From assembly GCA_902775375.1 (NCBI GenBank), contig CACYLU010000007.1, forward strand, positions 86,106 through 150,105: a stretch of 64,000 nt of DNA, given 5' to 3'. Below the pieces are notes generated by a model. The model ran no database searches and was not told where the DNA came from. It saw only the letters and a list, made by a program, of their open reading frames with translations. Within the stretch, counting starts at the first letter, position 1. The number at the start of each line of letters is the position of its first letter. The DNA comes from an uncultured Bacteroidales bacterium. Its GTDB lineage: Bacteria; Bacteroidota; Bacteroidia; Bacteroidales; Bacteroidaceae. The position numbers were made by a program, and so were the translations under genes. Below, piece by piece: positions 51,718 to 60,198 of the stretch.

Positions 51718-53277
51718 ATGATATATTTTATTTTAACGACTATGGTAGTAAATATAGTATTCTGCGTGATTGGCCTGCTTATTGGCTTGGCCATCATGTA
51801 TTTCATTCAAAAAAGCGTTCTAAAATCGAAGGCTGATACCATACTGAAAGAGGCAAATGCTGAAGCAGAGGTTATCAAGAAGAACAAACTGCTGGAAGTA
51901 AAGGAGAAATTCCTGAACAAAAAGGCTGAACTAGAAAAAGAAGTAGCTCAACGTAACCAAAAGATCCAGCAGGTAGAAAACAAACTGAAGCAACGTGAAA
52001 TGGTGCTCAACCAGCGTCAAGAAGACTTAATGCACAAGAAAGCTGAAAATGATGCGATTAGAGACAACCTCACTAATCAGTTGGGTGTTATAGAAAAGAA
52101 GAAAGAAGAGTTGGACAAACTTCAGCAGCAGGAAATCGTAAAGTTGGAGGCTATTTCTGGCTTATCAGCAGAGGAAGCCAAAGAGCGTATGATTGAATCG
52201 CTAAAGGAGGAAGCTAAGATGCAGGCACAGTCTTATATCAACGAGATTATGGACGATGCCAAGATGAATGCCAATAAAGAAGCAAAACGTATTGTGGTAC
52301 AAACCATTCAGCGAGTTGCTACAGAAACGGCAGTCGAAAACTCAGTAACAGTATTCCATATCGACTCTGACGAAATCAAAGGACGTATTATTGGCCGCGA
52401 AGGACGTAATATACGTGCTTTGGAGGCAGCTACAGGAGTTGAAATCATCGTTGACGACACACCTGAATCTATCGTACTCTCCGCCTTTGATCCCGTGCGT
52501 CGTGAAATTGCTCGTTTGGCTCTCCATCAACTTGTAACTGACGGACGTATCCACCCTGCACGTATTGAAGAAGTAGTGGCAAAAGTTCGCAAACAGGTTG
52601 AAGACGAAATTGTGGAAACAGGCAAGCGCACAACCATCGACCTAGGTATTCATGGTTTACATCCTGAGATGATACGTATTATCGGTAAGATGAAATATCG
52701 CTCATCATACGGGCAGAATCTTTTGCAGCATGCACGCGAAACAGCCAACCTTTGTGCAGTTATGGCATCAGAATTGGGATTGAATCCAAAGAAAGCACGT
52801 CGTGCTGGTTTGCTGCATGATATTGGCAAGGTACCAGATGACGAGCCAGAATTGCCACACGCACTGTTGGGTATGAAACTGGCAGAGAAATATAAGGAGA
52901 AGCCAGATATCTGCAATGCCATCGGAGCTCACCACGACGAAGTGGAGATGACAACTCTGCTGGCTCCTATCGTACAAGTTTGCGATGCAATTTCTGGTGC
53001 CCGTCCTGGTGCTCGTAGAGAGATAGTGGAAGCTTACATCAAACGTCTGAACGACTTGGAAGCTTTAGCAGCATCTTATCCTGGTGTTACCAAGACTTAT
53101 GCCATCCAGGCAGGTCGCGAGTTACGTGTCATCGTGGGTGCCGACAAGATTGATGACAAGCAAACTGAGAGTCTGTCAACTGAAATCGCAAAGAAGATTC
53201 AGGATGAAATGACTTATCCAGGACAGGTAAAGATTACTGTCATCCGCGAAACCCGAGCTGTAAGCTACGCGAAGTAA
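51718..53277 (+). CDS. rny: Ribonuclease Y
   Basis: 519 aa. An N-terminal membrane anchor (about 8-28) is followed by a long coiled coil (about 35-150, rich in Lys/Glu/Gln). Next come a KH domain ([23 protein letters not shown], near residue 220) and an HD domain ([11 protein letters not shown] near 362, [10 protein letters not shown] near 402) with the metal-binding residues. It is a membrane-bound endoribonuclease that starts mRNA decay. The start may be the ATG at 51742 (MVVNIVF), since 51718 follows the terminator T run directly. Confidence 0.95.
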   Translation: MIYFILTTMVVNIVFCVIGLLIGLAIMYFIQKSVLKSKADTILKEANAEAEVIKKNKLLEVKEKFLNKKAELEKEVAQRNQKIQQVENKLKQREMVLNQRQEDLMHKKAENDAIRDNLTNQLGVIEKKKEELDKLQQQEIVKLEAISGLSAEEAKERMIESLKEEAKMQAQSYINEIMDDAKMNANKEAKRIVVQTIQRVATETAVENSVTVFHIDSDEIKGRIIGREGRNIRALEAATGVEIIVDDTPESIVLSAFDPVRREIARLALHQLVTDGRIHPARIEEVVAKVRKQVEDEIVETGKRTTIDLGIHGLHPEMIRIIGKMKYRSSYGQNLLQHARETANLCAVMASELGLNPKKARRAGLLHDIGKVPDDEPELPHALLGMKLAEKYKEKPDICNAIGAHHDEVEMTTLLAPIVQVCDAISGARPGARREIVEAYIKRLNDLEALAASYPGVTKTYAIQAGRELRVIVGADKIDDKQTESLSTEIAKKIQDEMTYPGQVKITVIRETRAVSYAK

Positions 53278-53299
53278 ATTGAGCACTAATAAATCTATT

Positions 53300-53330
53300 A
53301 AAGGGATGTACCAAGAAGTACGTCCCTTTA
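53300..53330 (+). terminator. Terminator of rny
   Basis: A 12-bp stem AAAGGGATGTAC (53300-53311 with 53318-53329, one mismatch), 22 bases past the rny stop. Confidence 0.85.
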
Positions 53331-53339
53331 ATATTATAA

Positions 53340-53427
53340 CCTAAGTTTTACTAGTAGAAAACCTAGGGTTTAGTTCTAGTAAACCTATGACTTAGTTCTA
53401 GTAAACAATAGGGTTAATACATGGAAA
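53340..53427. repeat. 22-bp-period degenerate repeat array (four units)
   Basis: Units start at 53340, 53362, 53384 and 53406. Units two and three share TTAGTTCTAGTAAA exactly. The consensus start is CCTAnGG followed by TTTA, with a final AAA. Period and core match the array at 5376-5463. It begins 10 bases after the rny terminator. No gene is in it. Confidence 0.75.
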
Positions 53428-53567
53428 CCAATAAACAGATAAGATTCCTCTAAAACAGCCGTTGTCTGGATAGTCTCTTTCCGGATTGAATAACCGATAG
53501 AGCCTGCTGGCAGTAGAATCGTATCTTGTCGGATTCAATATCCGAAAAGCCTTCCGTGGCGGGCTTT
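53428..53567. other. Non-coding gap with partial tRNA-like copy
   Basis: No credible gene. It contains two small dyads (CGGATTCAATATCCG near 53530 and a related CGGATTGAATAACCG near 53482) and a 13-base direct copy (TCTTGTCGGATTC, 53524-53536) of the tRNA-Thr 3' end. It looks like a decayed integration footprint. Confidence 0.45.
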
Positions 53568-53631
53568 CAAAGAATAACCCCCTTAAAGCTTTTGAAAGTA
53601 AACTTTCACTCCTTAAGGGGGTTATTCTTTG
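53568..53631. terminator. 64-bp hairpin directly downstream of tRNA-Thr
   Basis: A perfect 19-bp stem (53568-53586 with 53613-53631) encloses a second 5-bp hairpin (GAAAG 53594-53598 with CTTTC 53603-53607). It begins one base past the tRNA 3' end on the minus strand. It could end the SRP-tRNA transcript, but the T run after it is weak, so it may instead be a processing stem or an inserted palindromic element. Confidence 0.65.
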
Positions 53632-53632
53632 A

Positions 53633-53705
53633 GCCTCTTGTCGGATTCGAACCAACGACCCCGAGATTACAAATCACGTGCTCTGGCCAACTGAGCTAAA
53701 GAGGC
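53633..53705 (-). tRNA. tRNA-Thr (anticodon TGT)
   Basis: A 73-base cloverleaf on the minus strand. The acceptor stem GCCTCTT pairs with AAGAGGC. The D-arm is AGCTCAGTTGGCCAGAGC, the anticodon loop TTTGTAA reads TGT (Thr), and the T-loop is GGTTCGAATCC. No CCA is encoded. It follows the SRP RNA by one base, so the two are almost certainly one transcript. Confidence 0.95.
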
Positions 53706-53706
53706 G

Positions 53707-53808
53707 GGTGGGCAAGCTTACTATATCGCGCCGCTACAACCTGCTGCCCTTGCTGCGGTCAAGCCCTGGGGGATTCACAAGGAGCTGGCCGTATAGGACT
53801 TGCCCATG
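53707..53808 (-). ncRNA. ffs: Small bacterial signal recognition particle RNA
   Basis: About 100 bases on the minus strand fold as one long hairpin. The closing stem is TGGGCAAG with CTTGCCCA (53806-53799 with 53716-53709), then CTATA with TATAG. The apical domain includes CCCCAGGG, then CGCAGCAAGGGCAGC, which corresponds to the Ffh-binding asymmetric loops of bacterial 4.5S RNA. The apical loop reads CTTGA rather than the canonical GGAA. It directly precedes tRNA-Thr. Identification is by structure and size. Confidence 0.75.
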
Positions 53809-53830
53809 TGCTTTATGTTTAAAGCGAGTG

Positions 53831-53861
53831 CAAAGGTACAACTTTTTTTCTTATCTGCAAG
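53831..53861 (-). promoter_or_regulatory. Promoter of SRP RNA / tRNA-Thr transcript
   Basis: Minus-strand TACCTTTG (53838-53831), with CTTG 19 bases upstream (ending at 53858). It is divergent from the DUF4199 gene, whose own -7 box TAACTTTG is at 53882-53889. Confidence 0.65.
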
Positions 53862-53914
53862 GTATATGATGTATTTTTTCTTAACTTTGCAACGATTATA
53901 CTACTATTATATTT

Positions 53915-54460
53915 ATGATAGAAGATAGAAGTAATTTGCAAAGGGTCTCAATGGCTGCAGGCACTATCATGGGAGCATACTGGATTTTCAAATTCATTTT
54001 CTTCCCATTAGGTATGTCCATGCCTGTATTTATGCTGGTATTCGGCTTCCTTACCATTTGCGTTCCCTTCATAGGATATAGACTTGCTTGCCATTATCGT
54101 GACAGATACTCAAACAATAATGGCAGTATTGGTTTTATCCATGCCTTCACTTTCTGTCTCTTCATGTATATGTATGCATCGTTACTTACATCAGTAGGCC
54201 ATTTGATTTATTTTTACTTTATCGACAACGGTTTTGTCTTGGAAAGACTGCAAGAAATGTTTGAAACAGTAAAAGACAATCCACTGCCAGGTATGGATAA
54301 TTACCTGCAGCAATATCAACTGGCAATTGATACTTATGCCATTTTAAATCCTGTTGACATTACCCTCCAATTAGTAAGCCAGAACATGTTTTACGGATTG
54401 CTGATGGCACTACCTACCGCATTGATAGTAAAGAAGAAAAACAATATCGAAAACAGATAA
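53915..54460 (+). CDS. DUF4199-type membrane protein
   Basis: 181 aa with four membrane segments: about 10-35, 40-60, 75-100 and 145-170. Residues between the third and fourth segments (NGFVLERLQEMFETVKDNPLPGMDN) are outside or inside as a hydrophilic loop. The pattern matches the DUF4199 family of Bacteroidetes. It ends two bases before the glycosyltransferase gene, with which it is normally paired. The function is unknown; a helper of the neighbouring transferase is likely from context. Confidence 0.75.
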   Translation: MIEDRSNLQRVSMAAGTIMGAYWIFKFIFFPLGMSMPVFMLVFGFLTICVPFIGYRLACHYRDRYSNNNGSIGFIHAFTFCLFMYMYASLLTSVGHLIYFYFIDNGFVLERLQEMFETVKDNPLPGMDNYLQQYQLAIDTYAILNPVDITLQLVSQNMFYGLLMALPTALIVKKKNNIENR

Positions 54461-54462
54461 AC

Positions 54463-55425
54463 ATGGACATAAGTGTTGTAATACCATTATATAACGAGAG
54501 GGAATCATTACCAGAACTGCATGCTTGGATAAAGCGTGTAATAGATGGAATAAGCATGACCTATGAAGTGATTTTTGTAGATGATGGTTCAAACGATGGC
54601 TCATGGCAGGTAATAGAAGACTTGCAACGTGAATACCCAGAAGTAAAAGGCATCAAGTTCCGTCGCAATTATGGGAAATCACCAGCTCTGTTCTGTGGAT
54701 TCAATGCAGCTCAAGGTGAAGTAGTGATTACGATGGATGCCGACCTGCAAGACTCACCTGACGAAATACCTTCACTCTATCACATGATTAAAGATGAGGG
54801 TTACGATTTAGTGAGTGGATGGAAGAAAAAACGATATGACCCGCTGTCGAAGACATTACCTACCAAGTTGTTCAATGCCACAGCAAGGAATGCCAGCGGA
54901 ATTCATAATTTGCATGATTTTAACTGCGGGCTTAAAGCATATAAGAAAGAGGTGATAAAAAGCATTGAAGTTTATGGAGAGATGCATCGCTATATTCCTT
55001 GGTTAGCAAAGAATGCAGGCTTTACCAAAATTGGAGAAAAAGTAGTGAAGCACCAAGCACGAAAGTATGGCAAAACCAAGTTTGGCTTGAATCGTTTTAT
55101 CAACGGTTATCTCGACTTACTCACCCTTTGGTTCCTCTCTAGTTTTGGCGTAAAGCCCATGCATCTGTTTGGCACCTTAGGTTCACTGATGTTTTTGATA
55201 GGTTTAATATCTGTCATGATAGTAGGTGGAAACAAACTTTACTACATCTGGAACGACCTGCCTCACAGACTGGTTACCGACTCGCCTTATTTCTATTTAG
55301 CACTCACAGCAATGATTATAGGTACACAGCTATTCGTTGCTGGCTTCTTGGGTGAACTGATTTCTCGTAACAGCGAAGAGAGAAACAAGTATCAGATTGA
55401 GAAAATGTTGAATATCAATGATTGA
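54463..55425 (+). CDS. Family 2 glycosyltransferase, polyprenyl-phosphate type
   Basis: 320 aa. The GT-A fold carries ISVVIPLYNERESLPELHAWI, FVDDGSNDGSW and VITMDADLQDSPDEI with the DxD metal site. Two C-terminal membrane segments follow (about 232-255 and 270-300). It resembles DPM1/GtrB/ArnC-like enzymes that put a sugar on undecaprenyl phosphate for later transfer outside the membrane. The sugar is not known. It is the second gene of a tight cluster (DUF4199, GT2, DUF6452, DUF6048). Confidence 0.9.
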   Translation: MDISVVIPLYNERESLPELHAWIKRVIDGISMTYEVIFVDDGSNDGSWQVIEDLQREYPEVKGIKFRRNYGKSPALFCGFNAAQGEVVITMDADLQDSPDEIPSLYHMIKDEGYDLVSGWKKKRYDPLSKTLPTKLFNATARNASGIHNLHDFNCGLKAYKKEVIKSIEVYGEMHRYIPWLAKNAGFTKIGEKVVKHQARKYGKTKFGLNRFINGYLDLLTLWFLSSFGVKPMHLFGTLGSLMFLIGLISVMIVGGNKLYYIWNDLPHRLVTDSPYFYLALTAMIIGTQLFVAGFLGELISRNSEERNKYQIEKMLNIND

Positions 55426-55428
55426 GAA

Positions 55429-55938
55429 ATGAGGAAAATCATTCCATTTATATTAGTGTTAGGCTGTATCATTGGCATCGTCAGTTCATGTGCTGAAGAT
55501 GATGACTGTTCAGGCAATGCACGCCAAATGCTAACGGCTAACATCAGGGCTATTTTCTCCAACGACTCAGCTTCATGGGAAATTCCTGACACATTGGAAA
55601 TACTGACAGTATATGCATTTGGCACTGATTCCATCATCATCAACGACAATGCTGATGTTAAGACACTTTCATTACCGTTGCGAACCAATGTTGAGGAAAC
55701 GACACTAGTATTCAGCTATATGCAACATGCAGCAGACACACTTCCACAGCACAACGACAAGGATACCATTGTGTTCCGTCATAGCAACACACCTTATTTC
55801 CTAACTTTAGACTGCAACTTCGTAGTAAAGCAAGAGCTAACTGACCTTCACTATACTACGCATGTACTTGACTCAATAGTAATTGTTAATCCAACAGCTT
55901 CCAATGATGGGAAAGAGAATATCAAAATATATTATTAG
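55429..55938 (+). CDS. DUF6452-family protein
   Basis: 169 aa. The N-terminus is a lipoprotein-like signal (VLGCIIGIVSSC, Cys at about 21) followed by AEDDDCSGNARQ. The rest is a beta-rich exported domain (DTLEILTVYAFGTDSIIINDNADVKTLSLPL). It fits the DUF6452 family that commonly precedes DUF6048 in Bacteroidales. It starts three bases after the GT2 stop and overlaps the next gene by about 35 bases. The role is unknown. Confidence 0.7.
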   Translation: MRKIIPFILVLGCIIGIVSSCAEDDDCSGNARQMLTANIRAIFSNDSASWEIPDTLEILTVYAFGTDSIIINDNADVKTLSLPLRTNVEETTLVFSYMQHAADTLPQHNDKDTIVFRHSNTPYFLTLDCNFVVKQELTDLHYTTHVLDSIVIVNPTASNDGKENIKIYY

Positions 55939-56674
55939 CATTGTGCTGCTGTTGGCTTTTGTGGTGCCTCTTTCAGCACAAAATACGAGCAGCAATAGAA
56001 GTAGGCAGTCATCACAACAAGAAAAAGAGAAGAGGGAGAAGACGCTGCCAGAGGTAACCTATCCACTCATGAATGGCATTGATGTGGGTGTGGACATTCT
56101 GTCACCCGTTTTGAAAGCTTTTGGCTCTGATTTCATGTCGGCCGAGGCGATGGTAGATGTAAATCTCTATAACCGATTCTTTCCAACAGTTGAGGTTGGT
56201 TATGGTGGTGGGAAATCCACTAACGACTATGATGTAAGCATTAAGGCATCTGCCCCCTATTTTCGTCTAGGTTTCGATTATAATACGCTTTGGAAGAAAG
56301 CACACGGCAACCTGTTGCTGGTTGGTTTAAGATATGGTTTCAGTAGTGGCAAGTATGACGTGGTGGTGCCAGACATCACGGATCCTGAATATTCAGGAGG
56401 GGCAAAACAGACCAATTTGGTTGACCCTATATGGGGTGACATGTCCAACTATGTGCATGAAGGCATGAAACACACCATGCATTGGGTAGAATTTACAGCT
56501 GGTATTCGCGCTAACATATCTAAACACATCAAGATGGGACTGATGTTAAGAATCAAGCACAAACTGAAAGCATCGGTTGACACATATGGTGACCCATATT
56601 ATATACCTGGTTTTGGACGCTATGATTCTAACAATGTAGGTATTACCTACTCTATCATTTATCAATTGAAATAG
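55904..56674 (+). CDS. DUF6048-family outer-membrane-like protein
   Basis: 256 aa from the ATG at 55904 (55907 is an alternative). The signal peptide ends PLSAQ, then a Ser/Arg/Gln/Lys-rich segment follows. The body has alternating beta strands (GIDVGVDILSPVLKAFGSD, VEVGYGGGKSTNDYDV, RLGFDYNTLWKKAHGN, LLVGLRYGFSSGK) and ends ITYSIIYQLK, the pattern of a small outer-membrane barrel. It matches the DUF6048 family. It overlaps the DUF6452 gene and so is translationally coupled. Confidence 0.75.
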   Translation: MMGKRISKYIISIVLLLAFVVPLSAQNTSSNRSRQSSQQEKEKREKTLPEVTYPLMNGIDVGVDILSPVLKAFGSDFMSAEAMVDVNLYNRFFPTVEVGYGGGKSTNDYDVSIKASAPYFRLGFDYNTLWKKAHGNLLLVGLRYGFSSGKYDVVVPDITDPEYSGGAKQTNLVDPIWGDMSNYVHEGMKHTMHWVEFTAGIRANISKHIKMGLMLRIKHKLKASVDTYGDPYYIPGFGRYDSNNVGITYSIIYQLK

Positions 56675-56737
56675 GATTATCATCTAGTAATCGTGTAGAT
56701 TGATGTGAATTGTCATTAATAGAACATTTAGTTTACA

Positions 56738-57769
56738 ATGAAAAGAAGCAACTACATTTGGCTGATTTTGTTAGTAGTAGGTACTATTTTGGTGCTTTTA
56801 CGCCATAACAATGTCATTTCATGGGGAGATAGTGCTGCTGCATACCGTAATGAAAAAGGTCTGATATTTGGCACTATGTATAGCATCACATATGAACATG
56901 ATGAATCATTAAAACTCGATATCGACAATGAACTGAAAAGGTTTGATGCCTCTTTGTCAATGTTCAATGAGAACTCTGTTATCAGTCGTATCAATCGTAA
57001 TGAAGACGTAACAGCCGACAGTCTATTTTCTAAGGTGTTCAAAGCAGCTATGGATGTGTCAGCTATCACTGATGGATGTTTCGATATCACCGTAGCCCCG
57101 TTGGTCAACGCTTGGGGGTTTGGTTTCACGGAGGAAACTGCTCCTTCTGAATCTAAGGTAGATAGTATCTTGCAAATCGTAGGATGGCAGAAGGTACAAC
57201 TAACAGCTGAAGGCAAAGTGGTGAAACAAGACCCACGAATCATGCTTGACTGCAGTGCTATTGCGAAAGGATATGCAGTAGATATCATAGCTGAATTGTT
57301 AAAGAGAAAAGGAATAAAGAATTATATGGTGGATATAGGTGGTGAAGTAGATGTAGCTGGCGTTAATTCCTCGGGTGGGCTTTGGCGTATTGGCATCAAC
57401 AAGCCTGACGATGATCCTGAGAGCCGCAATCAAGACCTTCAGACAATACTAGAAATAACGAACAAAGGCATCGCTACCAGCGGCAACTATCGTAACTTTT
57501 ACTACAAAGACGGTATGAAATATGCCCATACCATTGATCCTAAGACTGGACATCCTGTTCAGCACAGCATTTTAAGTTCTACTGTTATTGCTAACGAATG
57601 CATGATAGCAGACGCATTTGCTACCAGTTTTATGGTAATGGGACTTGAACGTGCCAAGGATTTACTTGCGAAAAATAAAAACATCGAAGCCTATTTCATC
57701 TATAGCGATGAGAATGGCAACTATCAGACTTTCATGACCGAAGGCATGAAGAAATATGTAACAGAATAA
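56738..57769 (+). CDS. apbE: FAD:protein FMN transferase (ApbE)
   Basis: 343 aa. The N-terminal membrane anchor is about 5-22. MYSITYEHDESLKLDIDNEL, LSMFNENSVISRINR, VDIGGEVDVAGVNS, IATSGNYRNFY and AHTIDPKTGHPV are the ApbE signatures, including the Mg- and FAD-binding residues. It attaches FMN to Thr residues of exported flavoproteins such as the Nqr and Rnf subunits. No nqr or rnf genes are in the window. Confidence 0.93.
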   Translation: MKRSNYIWLILLVVGTILVLLRHNNVISWGDSAAAYRNEKGLIFGTMYSITYEHDESLKLDIDNELKRFDASLSMFNENSVISRINRNEDVTADSLFSKVFKAAMDVSAITDGCFDITVAPLVNAWGFGFTEETAPSESKVDSILQIVGWQKVQLTAEGKVVKQDPRIMLDCSAIAKGYAVDIIAELLKRKGIKNYMVDIGGEVDVAGVNSSGGLWRIGINKPDDDPESRNQDLQTILEITNKGIATSGNYRNFYYKDGMKYAHTIDPKTGHPVQHSILSSTVIANECMIADAFATSFMVMGLERAKDLLAKNKNIEAYFIYSDENGNYQTFMTEGMKKYVTE

Positions 57770-57778
57770 AAGAAGTAT

Positions 57779-58159
57779 TTATTTCAAAAACACTAAATAA
57801 ACTGCTAGTACTAGGCATACGAATGCTGCCAGATGATTCCAATGCAAAGATTCACCTTTAAAGAGCACAGTAGTAAAAACAGTAAAGATGATAAGTGTGA
57901 TTGCTTCCTGAATCACTTTAAGTTGCATCAAAGAGAAAGGTCCACCATTCTCATGAAAACCGATGCGATTGGCAGGTACTTGGAAACAATACTCGAAAAA
58001 GGCGAGTCCCCAGCTCAGTAGAATCACTGCAAACAGTGGCCATGAGGTAGAAATCTTCATTTCCTGCAATTTCAAATGACCATACCAAGCAAAGGTCATA
58101 AAGATGTTAGAAACTATTAATAATAGTATTGTATAAAGTGCCTTCATCTTAATCTTCAT
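57779..58159 (-). CDS. DMT-superfamily DUF486 membrane protein
   Basis: 126 aa from the ATG at 58159; the ATG at 58147 is also possible. Four membrane segments (ALYTILLLIVSNIFMTFAWYGHLK; PLFAVILLSWGLAFFEYCFQVPANRIG; TLIIFTVFTTVLF; AAFVCLVLAVYLVFL) and the FQVPANRIG motif fit DUF486, a half-size drug/metabolite-transporter-like family. The substrate is unknown. It is convergent with apbE, which ends ten bases away. Confidence 0.85.
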   Translation of the reverse strand: MKIKMKALYTILLLIVSNIFMTFAWYGHLKLQEMKISTSWPLFAVILLSWGLAFFEYCFQVPANRIGFHENGGPFSLMQLKVIQEAITLIIFTVFTTVLFKGESLHWNHLAAFVCLVLAVYLVFLK

Positions 58160-58243
58160 AAAATCGGGCACAAAATTACTCAAAAAATCGGATTATATTC
58201 ATTTTATTTGTATTTTTGAATGCAAAGAATTACTCATTAGATA

Positions 58244-59671
58244 ATGTTGATAAAAAGACACATACTTTTCCTACTGCTAAGTTTCACAACAATAACGTTT
58301 TCTGCACAGACACTAGCAGAAGCTCGCAAACTTTATGCAGAAGGCAACTTCGTCGAAGCTAAGCCTGTGTTTGAAAAATTGGTAAAGGCTACTCCAAGCA
58401 ACGCTAACTATAATTTATGGTATGGTGTGTGCGCTTTGCGTTCTGGTAAAGCTGCAGAAGCCCTACCCTACTTACAGACAGCAGTAAAGCGTAGGGTACA
58501 AGACAGTCAGATTTTTTTAGCAGAAGCATGCAAAGAGCTCTACTTATATGAAGATGCTGTCAATACACTTGAGACCTACATTGCCGACTTAAAGAGACGT
58601 CGCAAGACATCAGCCGAAGCAGAAGCATTACTAGAGCAAAGCCGTAATGGACTACGTATGATTCGAGGAGTAGAGCAAGTAATGATAATAGACAGTTTGG
58701 TGGTTGACAAAGCAGATTTTGTTAGTCATTATCGCTTAGGTGCAGATGCTGGTCATTTATATACCACAAATGAATTCTACAAGCGGGACAACGATGGTAA
58801 TGCTTTCTTTATGACAGAGATGGGTGATAGATTGTATTATGGTGCAACATTGCCAAACGACTCTACCCTATCTTTGATGGTTTCTGAAAAATTTAACAGC
58901 CAGTGGACAAATCCTACTATTTTGCCAGACAACATCAATGAGGTTGGCAGTAGCTGTGCCTATCCTTTTGTAATGCCTGACGGCATCACCATTTATTATG
59001 CATCTGACGGAGATCTATCTTTAGGCGGTTATGATATCTTTGTTACTCGTCATGACACCGAGGATGACACCTATTTTACCCCAGAAAACATAGGCATGCC
59101 TTTTAATTCGCCTTATAATGATTATATGTATGCTATTGATGAGTTCAATAACTTAGGTTGGTTTGCATCCGACCGTTATCAGCCAGAAGGTAAGGTGTGT
59201 ATCTATGTGTTTATACCAAATGATACAAAGTCTGTCTATAGTTATGAGAATACTGATAAAGAAAAGTTAGCCAAACTGGCAAAGATTCATGCCATCAAAG
59301 ATAGTTGGATTAACCCAACTCAGGTGCAGGATGCACAAAAAAGACTTGCAAATATAAACGATGAGCCTTCTAATGTAACTCCCAAACATGATTTTGAATT
59401 CGTGATTAACGACAATTATACTTATTATCAATTAACTGATTTTACTTCTCCTCAAGCTCGCAATGCATATAACCGCTACCGCCAGATGGAGATTGCTCAT
59501 CAAGAAACCGCCAATAGATTGGAGCAATTACGCGTTCAGTATGCTACAAGTGATGCTGCCACTAAAAACAGACTTCGCGACAATATCCTACAAGAAGAAC
59601 TAAAGGAGAAAGAATTATATGAACAAATGATGCAAGCGGCTAAAGAGGTTAGACAACTGGAAAAGCCATAA
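58244..59671 (+). CDS. TPR and PD40 beta-propeller protein
   Basis: 475 aa with a signal peptide ending TFSAQ. Residues about 22-130 are TPR repeats (EARKLYAEGNFVEAKPVFEKLVKATPSNANYNLWYGV). Residues about 165-330 hold PD40/WD40-like blades (SSCAYPFVMPDGITIYYASDGDLSLGGYDIFVTRHD; NSPYNDYMYAIDEFNNLGWFASDRY). The C-terminal 100 residues are a Gln/Arg-rich coiled coil. It lacks the OmpA domain of gliding- and T9SS-associated PD40 proteins. It is probably an envelope scaffold. Confidence 0.85.
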   Translation: MLIKRHILFLLLSFTTITFSAQTLAEARKLYAEGNFVEAKPVFEKLVKATPSNANYNLWYGVCALRSGKAAEALPYLQTAVKRRVQDSQIFLAEACKELYLYEDAVNTLETYIADLKRRRKTSAEAEALLEQSRNGLRMIRGVEQVMIIDSLVVDKADFVSHYRLGADAGHLYTTNEFYKRDNDGNAFFMTEMGDRLYYGATLPNDSTLSLMVSEKFNSQWTNPTILPDNINEVGSSCAYPFVMPDGITIYYASDGDLSLGGYDIFVTRHDTEDDTYFTPENIGMPFNSPYNDYMYAIDEFNNLGWFASDRYQPEGKVCIYVFIPNDTKSVYSYENTDKEKLAKLAKIHAIKDSWINPTQVQDAQKRLANINDEPSNVTPKHDFEFVINDNYTYYQLTDFTSPQARNAYNRYRQMEIAHQETANRLEQLRVQYATSDAATKNRLRDNILQEELKEKELYEQMMQAAKEVRQLEKP

Positions 59672-59721
59672 GCATTCTTTGAACTACAAACTATAACCAT
59701 TAACTAAATCTAAGAGCAAAA

Positions 59722-60195
59722 ATGGGAATACTATTTATTATCGCACTCGTTATCTCAGCCCTGCTACTATTGCTGGTTGAATTGTTTGTGATACCAGGTA
59801 GCAGTCTGGCAGCAATACTTTCAGCTATTTGCTTGACCTGGGCTGTAGCATATGCATTTATCAATATCAGTGCCTTAGCTGGCATCATTACCTTAATCAT
59901 TGCCTTAATACTTGGATCATGTGTACTGATTACTTTCATGCGATCAAAAACCCTCGACAAGGTAGCGCTAACGGAAGAGGTGTCTTCAACTGTTGATCGC
60001 TCGGTTGCTGCCCAAGTACAAGTGGGTGATAAAGGTTATGCCGTTACTCGTCTAGCTTTGATTGGCAATGCAGAAATTAATGGGCATGTTGTTGAGGTTC
60101 GTTCTGCCGACGGCTTCCTTAATGAGAAGACACCTGTGGTAGTTACATGTGTAACAGATAATGAAATCATCGTTCAAAAAATTAAAAACACATAA
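59722..60195 (+). CDS. NfeD-family membrane protein
   Basis: 157 aa. Two or three membrane segments (about 3-22, 25-50, 52-75) are followed by the C-terminal OB-fold (about 90-155: AAQVQVGDKGYAVTRLALIGNAEINGHVVEVRS). NfeD proteins are coupled to SPFH/flotillin proteins, and here floA starts three bases later. This is the short form without the N-terminal serine protease domain. Confidence 0.9.
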   Translation: MGILFIIALVISALLLLLVELFVIPGSSLAAILSAICLTWAVAYAFINISALAGIITLIIALILGSCVLITFMRSKTLDKVALTEEVSSTVDRSVAAQVQVGDKGYAVTRLALIGNAEINGHVVEVRSADGFLNEKTPVVVTCVTDNEIIVQKIKNT

Positions 60196-60198
60196 AAT

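Noticed and set aside
53398-53655. 85-codon minus-strand reading frame
   Set aside because: It runs through the 22-bp repeats, the hairpin and the tRNA gene; composition is not protein-like and it overlaps a clear tRNA.
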